The position numbers and the translations under genes are program-made. Shown piece by piece: positions 46,413 through 54,999 of a stretch of DNA of 64,000 nucleotides. Below the pieces are notes generated by a model, which did not search any database, was not told the DNA's origin, and was given only the letters and a program-made list of their open reading frames with translations. Each line of letters begins with the position of its first letter. Position 1 is the stretch's first letter. Source of the DNA: Ktedonobacter robiniae (GTDB taxonomy: Bacteria; Chloroflexota; Ktedonobacteria; Ktedonobacterales; Ktedonobacteraceae); assembly GCF_016587375.1 (NCBI RefSeq), contig NZ_BNJG01000003.1, positions 682,001 through 746,000 of the forward strand, given 5' to 3'.

Positions 46413-47525
46413 CTAGCCTTCAGGAGGAATTTCGCCGGAGCCGCGCATGATAAGCCGGGTGGGAATGATCACGCGCTGGGGCGGGCGCTCATCGCCCTGG
46501 ATACGCGCGAAGAGCAGTTCGGCCGCCTGGCGTCCCATTTCGGCGGCATCATGTGCGATCACCGTGACTGGCGTTGGCAACATATCCGCTAGCTCGAAAT
46601 CGTCGAAGCCAACAAACGCCAGGCGACGCGTGACACCACGCAATGCACGCAGCACCGCGACGCTGATACGGTTACTGGTAGTAAAGACCGCGGTTGGAGG
46701 ATGCGCAAGATTCAACAGACGGTGTGTCGCCGCCGCTGCCTTCTCAGCATCATCGCAACCAAAGCAGAGCAGATCGTCTTCAAGAATAATTCCCCAATCG
46801 GTCAGCGCAGTACGATAGGCCGCGACGCGCCCTGAGCCTGTATAGACGGATGGATCACCACAGATCAGGCCAATACGTCGGTGCCCCTGACGCAAGAGGT
46901 GCTTCACAGCCGTATAGGAACCTCCATAGCTATCCAGCAAGATCATATCTACGTCCAGATTCGCTGGCGGACGGTCCACAAAAATCACCGGTGTCCCTCG
47001 CTCCATTTCGCTCTTCAGGTAGGAGTGGTCGGAGCCAGCAGGAACGATCAGCAAGCCTGCAACCCGGCGATGAGAGAGCGCACTCACCTGCTCACGCTCA
47101 CGCTGCGGATTCTCCTCCGAGTTGCTGAGGATAAGCATATGATTATAACGTCTCGCGACATACTCAACACCTTGCGCAAGCTGCGAATAAAAGGGATTGG
47201 CAATATCTTCGATGACCAGGCCGATGGTAGAGGAGGTCTGGCCCTGGCGCAGATTGCGTGCCAAGTCGTTGCGCCTGAAACCAAGCGACTTGATAACGGC
47301 CTCGACCCGCTCCCTGGTAGCCTGGGTCACACTCGCCTCCTTATTCACCACACGCGAAACAGTCTTGAGGCTGACACCCGCCATCTCCGCCACATCCTGC
47401 ATAGTTGGTCGCAACTTATTTCCCTCAGTATGCAGAGGCTCTAAAGAGGTGAGAGAGAGGTTAGTACCTTCCTGCCTCACCAATTGTTTCTCTGACGGAG
47501 AGAACTCCGTCTGCTCGTTACTCAC
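46413..47525 (-). CDS. LacI family regulator of the mannan locus
   Basis: 370 residues. After an unusual 40-residue N-terminal extension comes the LacI helix-turn-helix TMQDVAEMAGVSLKTVSRVV with hinge-helix region NDLARNLRQGQTSSTIGLV. A periplasmic-binding-like effector domain follows (DIANPFYSQLAQGVEYVARR, GFDDFELADMLPTPVTV). Divergent from the permease gene with three operators in between. It should repress the mannan locus until a mannose oligosaccharide binds (inference). Confidence 0.93.
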   Translation of the reverse strand: MSNEQTEFSPSEKQLVRQEGTNLSLTSLEPLHTEGNKLRPTMQDVAEMAGVSLKTVSRVVNKEASVTQATRERVEAVIKSLGFRRNDLARNLRQGQTSSTIGLVIEDIANPFYSQLAQGVEYVARRYNHMLILSNSEENPQREREQVSALSHRRVAGLLIVPAGSDHSYLKSEMERGTPVIFVDRPPANLDVDMILLDSYGGSYTAVKHLLRQGHRRIGLICGDPSVYTGSGRVAAYRTALTDWGIILEDDLLCFGCDDAEKAAAATHRLLNLAHPPTAVFTTSNRISVAVLRALRGVTRRLAFVGFDDFELADMLPTPVTVIAHDAAEMGRQAAELLFARIQGDERPPQRVIIPTRLIMRGSGEIPPEG

Positions 47526-47587
47526 TGCAAATCCTCCGGATCCGCTTTTTATCTATAAGTATAACCTAAAATTTCTTCTTCAACCTC

Positions 47588-47676
47588 TTGACAACGATGT
47601 CATTTGCATGGTACAGTAATGACATCGTTGTCAAACATATAGCAGAGCGTATAAGCGCTTGATGACATCGTTGTCA
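47588..47676 (+). promoter_or_regulatory. Promoter region with three LacI-type operators
   Basis: TTGACA (47588-47593) overlaps operator TGACAACGATGTCA (47589-47602); TACAGT at 47612-47617 is a possible -10 with 18-base spacing. Further copies TGACATCGTTGTCA lie at 47620-47633 and 47663-47676. All are copies of one 14-base palindrome, about 100-190 bases before the permease gene. Confidence 0.85.
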
Positions 47677-47778
47677 TTACTATTAAACCAGAATGGCATA
47701 CACTTGTAAAGTGTCAGGTGATCAATGAATGATGCACCTGTAGAATTGTTACTGCGCTGATTCAAAGAGGTGATCAAC

Positions 47779-48789
47779 TTGGATATGAGCGTTCACCAGG
47801 AAACAGCAGGCGTGCGAGACGATGCTAATGTGACGCAGCAACAGGCAAAGAATGCTCCACAGAAGCAGGGAGGCAGGCAAAGCGCTCTACGGCGTAGGCG
47901 CTGGAATGGGAGGGAGACCCTGGCGGGTTATCTCTTTATTCTCCCCTCTATCATTGGCTTCATGGTCTTTGTCCTGTACCCACTCGTGACCTCAGTGTAC
48001 TATTCATTGACAAAGTGGGATGGCGTCACAACCCCGGTTTTCGTCGGCCTGAAAAACTATATTTATATCTTTACCAAAGACCCATCGTTCATTCCCACGC
48101 TTAAAGCCACGGGTCTCTTTGCCCTGCTAAGCGTTCCCTCGTCGCTGATTCTAGGCTTGTTACTGGCGGTCCTTCTCAATCGCAACCTGCCAGGCATCAA
48201 GTTATTTCGCACGGCCTTGTACCTACCAGCGATTCTTCCCGCCATCGCGACCCTGACACTGTGGAAGTTTATCTACAATCCGCAGATCGGCCTGGCAAAC
48301 CAGGTTTTGAGCTTCTTACACCTTCCCACAAGCACCTGGCTCTCCAGCTACACCATGGCGCTTCCTGCCATAGTCATCACTGGCCTCTGGGGCATTGGTA
48401 GCACAATGATTATCTTCCTTTCGGGCCTGCAGGCGGTTCCCAAGGAGATTTATGAGGCTGCAAAGATCGATGGCGCGGGTTCTCTCAGGCTCTTCTGGCA
48501 TACAACCCTTCCTATGATCAGTCCAATCATCTTCTTACAGCTTATCCTGCAAATCTTTGGCGCGTTACAGGCGTTTAACCAGTTCAACATCCTTCCCGGT
48601 CCCGGCTTCTCCACTGAAGTGCTGATGGTCCATATCTATCACACTGGCTTCGGTAGTATTAGCCAGTTCCCGCAGATTGGCTATGCCACGGCAGAGGTCT
48701 GGATACTGTTCTTTCTGATCATGCTTGTGACGATCTTCACTTTCCGCTTTTCATCAATGTGGGTGTATGAAGAAAATAGCGTAGATTGA
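47779..48789 (+). CDS. ABC sugar transporter permease (CUT1, MalF/UgpA-like)
   Basis: 336 residues from TTG 47779; GAGGTGATC lies right before it (ATG 47785 is an alternative). Six helices and the EAA-loop motif EIYEAAKIDGAGSLRLFWHT are visible. A partner of the permease at 48902 and the lipoprotein at 49937. Imports probably alpha-mannan oligosaccharides, judging by the linked enzymes. The needed ATPase is not encoded here. Confidence 0.93.
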   Translation: MDMSVHQETAGVRDDANVTQQQAKNAPQKQGGRQSALRRRRWNGRETLAGYLFILPSIIGFMVFVLYPLVTSVYYSLTKWDGVTTPVFVGLKNYIYIFTKDPSFIPTLKATGLFALLSVPSSLILGLLLAVLLNRNLPGIKLFRTALYLPAILPAIATLTLWKFIYNPQIGLANQVLSFLHLPTSTWLSSYTMALPAIVITGLWGIGSTMIIFLSGLQAVPKEIYEAAKIDGAGSLRLFWHTTLPMISPIIFLQLILQIFGALQAFNQFNILPGPGFSTEVLMVHIYHTGFGSISQFPQIGYATAEVWILFFLIMLVTIFTFRFSSMWVYEENSVD

Positions 48790-48901
48790 AGGCGCTCTCT
48801 CTAAAAGCGCAAACAATCACGGATTGTATACACATTTAGCAATGTATACACATGCACTGCACACATTGGAGGATTTTCACGCTCAAAAAGGGGTTGAATG
48901 T

Positions 48902-49807
48902 ATGAGCTTGAGCATCAATAAGACCCGTCAGGTGACCCCCGAGGCCAAACGGGCGGTCAGGTATGACAAGATCACCGGCAACATCATCTGGTACATCGTC
49001 GTCATTGGCCTCTCAGCGGCAATGCTTCTTCCATTGCTATGGATGATTACTGTCGCTTTGAAGAGCAATAGCGATATCTATCACATACCACCCGAATTCT
49101 GGCCCAAAGAGTTCCACTTTGAGAACTTTATCCTGGGACCTGCGAGCATTAACTTCGCTCGCCTCTTCTCGAACACTGTTATCGTGAGTGTCTTGAGCAC
49201 CTCCGGCTCGGTCATCAGTTCCATGCTCGTGGGCTATGGGCTCTCACGTATTCGCTTCCCCGGACGCAAACTCTGGTTCTACCTATTTGTGGGAAGTATG
49301 ATGTTGCCTGGCATCGTGGGCCTGATCCCGCTCTTCCACATGTATTCCGACCTGGGTTGGTACGATACCTGGCTACCGCTCATCGTGCCATCTTTCCTGG
49401 GTAATCCGCTCTTTATCTTCCTGGCACGCCAGTATTATATGAGCATTCCCACCTCGCTCGACGAGGCCGCACGCCTGGATGGCGCGAACCACTGGACCAT
49501 CTTTACCCAAATCATGATCCCACTCACGCGCCCGGTCTGGATCACGATGATCATTATGGCCTTCACGCTTTCATGGAACGACTATCTCAATCCCCTGGTC
49601 TATCTCTACTCCGATGACAAATGGACCTTGTCGCTGGGGATGGCCACCCTATCCGGGGCCTTCGCGGGCGTAGCAACGACAAAGTGGAATTTGTATATGG
49701 CGTCTAACTTGCTCTACATGTTGCCGCCATTGATCATCTTCTTCTTCGCCCAGCGCTACTTCATGCAAGGCCTGGGAGCACTCGGAACCTCAGCTCGCGA
49801 TAAGTAA
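48902..49807 (+). CDS. ABC sugar transporter permease (CUT1, MalG-like)
   Basis: 301 residues from ATG 48902 (AAGGGG before). Six helices and the EAA motif SLDEAARLDGANHWTIFTQI. The second of the two transport channel subunits. Lies 112 bases after the first permease, same operon. Confidence 0.93.
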   Translation: MSLSINKTRQVTPEAKRAVRYDKITGNIIWYIVVIGLSAAMLLPLLWMITVALKSNSDIYHIPPEFWPKEFHFENFILGPASINFARLFSNTVIVSVLSTSGSVISSMLVGYGLSRIRFPGRKLWFYLFVGSMMLPGIVGLIPLFHMYSDLGWYDTWLPLIVPSFLGNPLFIFLARQYYMSIPTSLDEAARLDGANHWTIFTQIMIPLTRPVWITMIIMAFTLSWNDYLNPLVYLYSDDKWTLSLGMATLSGAFAGVATTKWNLYMASNLLYMLPPLIIFFFAQRYFMQGLGALGTSARDK

Positions 49808-49858
49808 GCCGCTTCACTGAAAGCCTTGAGCATACCCGGCTCTTTCGCGGCATGGCGA

Positions 49859-49872
49859 AGACAACGTTGTCA
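49859..49872. promoter_or_regulatory. Fourth LacI-type operator, before the binding protein gene
   Basis: AGACAACGTTGTCA, matching the palindrome copies upstream of the first permease except at the first base. It lies 65 bases before the binding-protein start, suggesting an internal regulated promoter or a repressor loop site. Confidence 0.75.
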
Positions 49873-49936
49873 TTACGAGTGATAGACTTTCTGGATATTT
49901 TTCTATTTTTCTCAATTCAAAGGAGTTTGCATCACA

Positions 49937-51244
49937 ATGACGAAGAAAAGGATATTCAAGACATCGATCGTCTTGCTCCTGTTGCTGCTCACATCACTGA
50001 GCATCGCGGCATGTGGCGGTAGCGATACCGGCGGTGGCCCCAAAACGGTAACCGTCATGACCTGGGAGACGGTTGACACCAACAAGCTGATCGACCAGGC
50101 GCTAGCAGCGTTCATGAAGCAGAACCCGGATATCAAGGTTGAGCGTGTCCCCTCGCCTAACAGCGATTATGGTCAGAAGCTTAGCTCACTGGTGCTGGCC
50201 AAGAAGCTCCCCGACATCTTCTGGGCCGGTAACGACACCGAGCAGCAGTATGGCGCACAGGGTCTCCTCTATGATTGGAGTAGCCAGGCCCAGCAGAGCT
50301 CCAGCGACTTCGATATCAACAAGTTCGCGCCTAACTCGCTGACTAACTGGAAGACCAGCGATAAGCTCTACGGTCTACCCACCCTGATGAACACCTACGG
50401 CATCTGGTACAACGAAGACCTGTTCAAGCAGGCTGGTCTCCCCCTGCCAAAATCTGGCTGGACCTATGACGAGATGTTGCACGACGCCCAGGTCTTGACG
50501 CAGAAGGACGGCGGCAAGGTCTCGCGCTATGGTCTGTGGAACACACCCGATGATCCCTTCCAGACCAATAACTGCGCTGTCTCCGCTGGTGGTACCTCCT
50601 TCGAGGATAAGCTTCTCAGCCCCAGCAGCGTAAACGCCAGCCCCGAGTTTCTTAATTGCGCCAAAATGTTCGCTACCGCCGTCCAGAATGGTTCTGTCAC
50701 ACCTCCTGGATACAATGTCGATAGCGCACAGGATAGCTTTGTGGCTGGCAAGATTCCGATGCTCTACAATGGTCAGTGGCTGGCGGCTGGTTTCTTGCAG
50801 TCCAAGCCCGGCTTCAAGTATGGCTTCGCACCCCTGCCCCAGGTGAAGCAGAATGTGCAACTCTACGACGCGGTCGGCATCGCCTCGCCCACATATGTGA
50901 AAAATCCCGACGCTACCTGGAAAGTCATGCAGTTCCTGGCCTCCAAAGCCTGGGAGACGGTCCTGCCTGGCTCGCCTGTCGCGCCCGCGGCCTATGTCCC
51001 TTCTTCGACACCCTACTTCGATACGCTAAAGAAAGATGACCTGAGCTCGGTCTCCGACTCGGTAAACTATATCCTGAACACACCTGATAAAGTGGGCATC
51101 CGCTTTGTCGCGCCCTGGTCATCCAAGGCTACCGATGTCATCACCGCCAACTGGAATGACATCCTGCTTGGCAAAAAACCTCTTGAGAGCGGCACCCAGC
51201 AGATGGTGCAACAACTCAACGACGTCATTAAATCAAACCAGTAA
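49937..51244 (+). CDS. Sugar-binding lipoprotein of the ABC transporter
   Basis: 435 residues. Signal peptide with a lipobox, LSIAACGGSDTG, so anchored at the outside of the membrane. Type I solute-binding fold: TVMTWETVDTNKLIDQALAA, KLPDIFWAGNDTEQQYG, LPTLMNTYGIWYNEDLFKQA, PMLYNGQWLAAGF. It delivers sugar to the two permeases encoded upstream. Confidence 0.95.
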   Translation: MTKKRIFKTSIVLLLLLLTSLSIAACGGSDTGGGPKTVTVMTWETVDTNKLIDQALAAFMKQNPDIKVERVPSPNSDYGQKLSSLVLAKKLPDIFWAGNDTEQQYGAQGLLYDWSSQAQQSSSDFDINKFAPNSLTNWKTSDKLYGLPTLMNTYGIWYNEDLFKQAGLPLPKSGWTYDEMLHDAQVLTQKDGGKVSRYGLWNTPDDPFQTNNCAVSAGGTSFEDKLLSPSSVNASPEFLNCAKMFATAVQNGSVTPPGYNVDSAQDSFVAGKIPMLYNGQWLAAGFLQSKPGFKYGFAPLPQVKQNVQLYDAVGIASPTYVKNPDATWKVMQFLASKAWETVLPGSPVAPAAYVPSSTPYFDTLKKDDLSSVSDSVNYILNTPDKVGIRFVAPWSSKATDVITANWNDILLGKKPLESGTQQMVQQLNDVIKSNQ

Positions 51245-51250
51245 GTTTGA

Positions 51251-51395
51251 GTGGTAAATTCACGTAGTTCGTCGATGTAGGGTCCATGCTAGCATGGACT
51301 GCCGAGGCCCGCAGGCCGATACCCGAGCGCAAGCAGATCGCTTCGCTCGGGGTCCATGCCAGCATGGACCCTACACATGTTGTGAATTCACCATT
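51251..51395. repeat. Nested TGTAGGGTCC palindromic repeat, copy 3
   Basis: Outer arms contain AATTCAC and TGTAGGGTCCATGC. Two modules GTCCATGC-TA-GCATGGAC (51282-51299) and GTCCATGC-CA-GCATGGAC (51352-51369) flank a middle region with further GC hairpins around 51304-51350. It lies between the binding-protein gene and GH76. Related to elements at 8481 and 23646. Confidence 0.8.
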
Positions 51396-51495
51396 TAGTA
51401 GCCGCGTACGCAAGTAGCGGGTGCACGCGGCTACTGGTTGTAATATGAGCGCCCAGGACGATTGGTGTTCTTTGGATAACAACAAGGAGGTTGGT

Positions 51496-53454
51496 ATGTT
51501 CACGCAACGCTTTCGCGGCCAGGTCATAGGTATAATAGTGCTCTTCTGTCTTCTTAGCGCGAGTCTGGGAGTAGCTCTCGACACACACCAAGCCAGGGCG
51601 GCTGGTGACTACCGCTCATATGCCAATAGCAGTGCGGCTACGCTTCAGAGCTGGTATAACAGTTCAAATGGCCTCTTCAATAGCACTGGCTGGTGGAACT
51701 CGGCCAACGCGCTGGGAGCTATCATCGACTACTCATCAAACACAGGTTCAACGGCCTATACGGGCGATATCGCGACGACCTATAGCAAAAACTCAAGCGG
51801 TAATTTCCTCAACAATTACTATGATGATGAGGGCTGGTGGGGCTTAACCTGGGTCAAGGCCTATGACCTGACCAGTAATAACAGCTATCTAAGCATGGCC
51901 AAAACTATCTTTTCAGACATGGCTGGCGGCTGGGATAGCACCTGCGGAGGCGGTGTGTGGTGGAGCAAGGATCGCACCTACAAGAACGCTATTCCCAATG
52001 AGCTGTTTCTCGCGCTCGCCACAAAACTACACCAGCGCACCTCTGGCGATAGCGGCAGCGGCAGCTACATTGACTGGGCCAATCGCGAGTGGAGCTGGTT
52101 CAACAGCAGTGGCATGATTAACAGTTCCAACCTAGTCAATGACGGCCTGGATAGTTCATGTCATAATAATGGTCAGACGACCTGGACCTATAATCAAGGC
52201 GTGATCCTGGGTGGCTTAACCGATATGTATAAAATCACCAATGACTCGTCCTATCTCAGCAAGGCTGAAGCCATCGCCGATGCGGCAACAGGGACGTTGG
52301 TGAATAATGGTATACTTAAGGAGCCTTGTGAGCCTTCAAGTTGTGGTGGCGATGGTCCACAGTTCAAGGGCATCTTTATGCGCAACCTGGGCTATCTCTA
52401 CAGCACTGACAACAAGCAGGCGTACAAGAACTTTATTACGCAAAACGTGGACTCGATCTGGAACAATGATCGCAATGGTTCCAACCAGTTGGGCCTGATG
52501 TGGTACGGACCCTTTGATAGCGCCGATGCCGCGCGCCAGAGCTCGGCACAGGATGCACTCAACGCCGCTATCCCATTCAGTACCAGTAGCGGTACCAGCA
52601 ATGTCGCGCTCAATAAAACTGCCACCGCTGACAGCTCTTGTAGCTCATCGGAGACGCCTAACAAGGCCGTTGATGGCAGTGTGACAAATGACAGCAAGTG
52701 GTGCTCGGGTGGAGCCAGTGGTCAGTACTGGCTGCGCCTCGACCTGGGAGCCAGCTACGCCATCAGCAGTTTTACTGTAAAGCACGCGGGAGCGGGCGGC
52801 GAGAATACCGCCTGGAACACACGCGACTTCAACATTCAACTGAGCAGCGATGGCTCCAACTGGAGCACAGTCGTCAATGTAACCGGGAATACGGCCAGCA
52901 TCACGACGCATTCCATCAGCACGACAACCGCGCGCTATGTAAAGCTGAACATTACCAATCCACAGAGCGATCCTAACTATATCGCGGCTCGCATCTACGA
53001 GCTAGAGGTATATGCTACAAGCTCCACCAGCAATGTCGCGCTCAATAAAACGGCTACCGCTAATAACTCCTGCACCTCGTCAGAGACGCCCAATAAAGCG
53101 GTCGATGGTAGTGTAACCAATGATAGCAAGTGGTGCGCTGGAGCAACTAGCGGTCAGTACTGGCTACGCGTTGATCTGGGAGCCAACTATGCCATTAGCA
53201 GTTTCACCGTGAAGCACGCCGGGGCAGGTGGCGAGAATACCGCCTGGAACACGCGCGACTTTAACCTTCAGCTTAGTACGGATGGCTCCAACTGGAGCAC
53301 GGTCGTCAACGTGACTGGTAACACTTCCAGCATTACCACTCACCCTATCAGCACCACGACTGCGCGCTACGTAAAGTTGAATATTACCAATCCGCAGACC
53401 GATCCCAATACCGTCGCGGCTCGTATCTATGAGCTAGAGGTCTATGGGAGCTAG
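51496..53454 (+). CDS. Secreted GH76 endo-alpha-1,6-mannanase with two F5/8C-type carbohydrate-binding modules
   Basis: 652 residues from ATG 51496, which follows AAGGAGG. Signal peptide VIGIIVLFCLLSASLGVA. GH76 domain to about residue 365, with the catalytic neighbouring Asp pair in YYDDEGWWGLTWVKAYD. Two F5/8 type C (discoidin/CBM32-like) domains follow, each starting SNVALNKTATA and containing ETPNKAVDGSVTNDSKWC and FTVKHAGAGGENTAWNTRDF; they are almost identical. Cleaves alpha-1,6-linked mannan backbones of yeast-type walls (family knowledge). Confidence 0.95.
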   Translation: MFTQRFRGQVIGIIVLFCLLSASLGVALDTHQARAAGDYRSYANSSAATLQSWYNSSNGLFNSTGWWNSANALGAIIDYSSNTGSTAYTGDIATTYSKNSSGNFLNNYYDDEGWWGLTWVKAYDLTSNNSYLSMAKTIFSDMAGGWDSTCGGGVWWSKDRTYKNAIPNELFLALATKLHQRTSGDSGSGSYIDWANREWSWFNSSGMINSSNLVNDGLDSSCHNNGQTTWTYNQGVILGGLTDMYKITNDSSYLSKAEAIADAATGTLVNNGILKEPCEPSSCGGDGPQFKGIFMRNLGYLYSTDNKQAYKNFITQNVDSIWNNDRNGSNQLGLMWYGPFDSADAARQSSAQDALNAAIPFSTSSGTSNVALNKTATADSSCSSSETPNKAVDGSVTNDSKWCSGGASGQYWLRLDLGASYAISSFTVKHAGAGGENTAWNTRDFNIQLSSDGSNWSTVVNVTGNTASITTHSISTTTARYVKLNITNPQSDPNYIAARIYELEVYATSSTSNVALNKTATANNSCTSSETPNKAVDGSVTNDSKWCAGATSGQYWLRVDLGANYAISSFTVKHAGAGGENTAWNTRDFNLQLSTDGSNWSTVVNVTGNTSSITTHPISTTTARYVKLNITNPQTDPNTVAARIYELEVYGS

Positions 53455-53628
53455 TAAGAGACTTGAAGATCATCAATGGCTGCACCACGCGCGGCTAGAC
53501 AATTCTTAGCGTGGAAAGATTTGGGAAATTTTTAATAATTAACTCTCGGGAGTACAGGGACGTGCTTGCGGCTCCTGTACTCCCTTTCGCGTCCACATGC
53601 ACTCTATCAGGAAGGAAATCCACGAAAC

Positions 53629-54912
53629 GTGTACCATTATCCAGCAATCGCAGCCCTGATCGAAGATGTAAAACAGCAGCTTGTCAGTTATCCCCAATTG
53701 CGCGATATGTTCACACAGTGCTATCCAAACACTCTGGAGACCACTGTTGAGTTACTCGACGATGACACGACCTTTGTAATGACGGGCGATATTCCCGCGA
53801 TGTGGTTGCGCGACTCCTCAGCCCAGGTCAACCCTTATATCCCCCTGGCAAGAGAGGACGCGGCTCTACAACGCATGTTGCGCGGACTGATACAGCGCCA
53901 GGCACAATATATTTTACGCGACCCCTATGCCAATGCCTTTAACCGCGAAGCAAACGGCCAGGGCCATAAAGGCGATGCTCCGCCCGCAGGCCCCTGGGTC
54001 TGGGAGCGCAAGTACGAGCTTGACTCGCTCTGCTACCCCATTAAACTCTGCTATAGTTACTGGCGCCATACAGGCGATACCAGCAATTTTAATGAGACCG
54101 TCCGCGCTATGTTGCGCAAGATTATTGAAATTATGCGCATTGAGCAACAACATGATACACGCTCAACCTATTCCTTTGAGCGCCCAGATCCGTTGCTGCC
54201 ATCCGATACTCTACCCTTCCAGGGGCACGGTACACGCACCAATTTTACCGGCATGGTCTGGTCGGGCTTCAGACCTAGCGATGATGCCTGTAGGTTTGGG
54301 TATTTGATTCCCGCCAATATGTTTGCCGTGGTCGTCCTGAGGTATACCTGCGAGATCGCGCGCGAGGTCTACCAGGACGAGGAGCTGGCCCAGGCAGCCG
54401 AGGCGCTGCGCCAGGATATTGACTTCGGCATTCAGACGTATGGCATCGTTGAGCATCCACGCCACGGGCGCATCTATGCCTATGAGACTGATGGTTACGG
54501 CAATTACAACCTGATGGATGACGCCAACGTTCCCAGCCTGCTCGCTATTCCCTACCTCGGCTATCGGCCTGTCGATGACATGCTCTACCAGAACACACGC
54601 CGCTTCGTGCTCAGTCCTGATAATCCATACTACTTTACAGGCAAACATGCCAGTGGCGTCGGCAGCCCCCACACACCCAGGGGCTATATCTGGCATATCG
54701 CCCTCAGTATCCAGGGCCTCACCAGTAACGATCCAGCCGAGCAAGAAGAGATCATTCGCATGTTAGTCAACACCACCGCCGAAACCAACTATATGCACGA
54801 GAGCTTCCACCCGGACAAGCCCCAGCACTATACCCGCTCCTGGTTTGCCTGGGCCAACAGCCTCTTCGGCGAGTTTGTCCTCGCCTATGTGAAAAACGCC
54901 TTGAGAGTATAG
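53629..54912 (+). CDS. GH125 exo-alpha-1,6-mannosidase
   Basis: 427 residues from GTG 53629, with AGGAAGG upstream; the longer frame back to 53566 begins with TTG and lacks a site. GH125 landmarks: TGDIPAMWLRDSSAQVNPYI, ERKYELDSLCYPIKLCYSYW, GMVWSGFRPSDDACRFGYL and YETDGYGNYNLMDDANVPSL. No signal peptide, so cytoplasmic. It removes mannose from the ends of imported alpha-1,6-mannooligosaccharides, a step following GH76. Confidence 0.95.
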   Translation: MYHYPAIAALIEDVKQQLVSYPQLRDMFTQCYPNTLETTVELLDDDTTFVMTGDIPAMWLRDSSAQVNPYIPLAREDAALQRMLRGLIQRQAQYILRDPYANAFNREANGQGHKGDAPPAGPWVWERKYELDSLCYPIKLCYSYWRHTGDTSNFNETVRAMLRKIIEIMRIEQQHDTRSTYSFERPDPLLPSDTLPFQGHGTRTNFTGMVWSGFRPSDDACRFGYLIPANMFAVVVLRYTCEIAREVYQDEELAQAAEALRQDIDFGIQTYGIVEHPRHGRIYAYETDGYGNYNLMDDANVPSLLAIPYLGYRPVDDMLYQNTRRFVLSPDNPYYFTGKHASGVGSPHTPRGYIWHIALSIQGLTSNDPAEQEEIIRMLVNTTAETNYMHESFHPDKPQHYTRSWFAWANSLFGEFVLAYVKNALRV

Positions 54913-54938
54913 GCATTGAACATACCCAACCTATATCC

Positions 54939-54999
54939 AAATTGTAGAGATACAGCCGGGGTGAGCCCAGGGCTCACCCCGGCTGTATCTCTACAATTT
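54939..54999. terminator. Hairpin with 29-bp perfect arms, convergent genes
   Basis: Arms 54939-54967 and 54971-54999 with a three-base loop, right up to the stop codon of the acetyltransferase at 55000. Bidirectional terminator is likely. The outer AAATTGTAG is shared with the 23646 element. Confidence 0.85.

Noticed and set aside
8481..51395. CRISPR array from repeated palindromes
   Set aside because: Copies are few, far apart, unequal in length and have no regular spacers; no cas gene is present.
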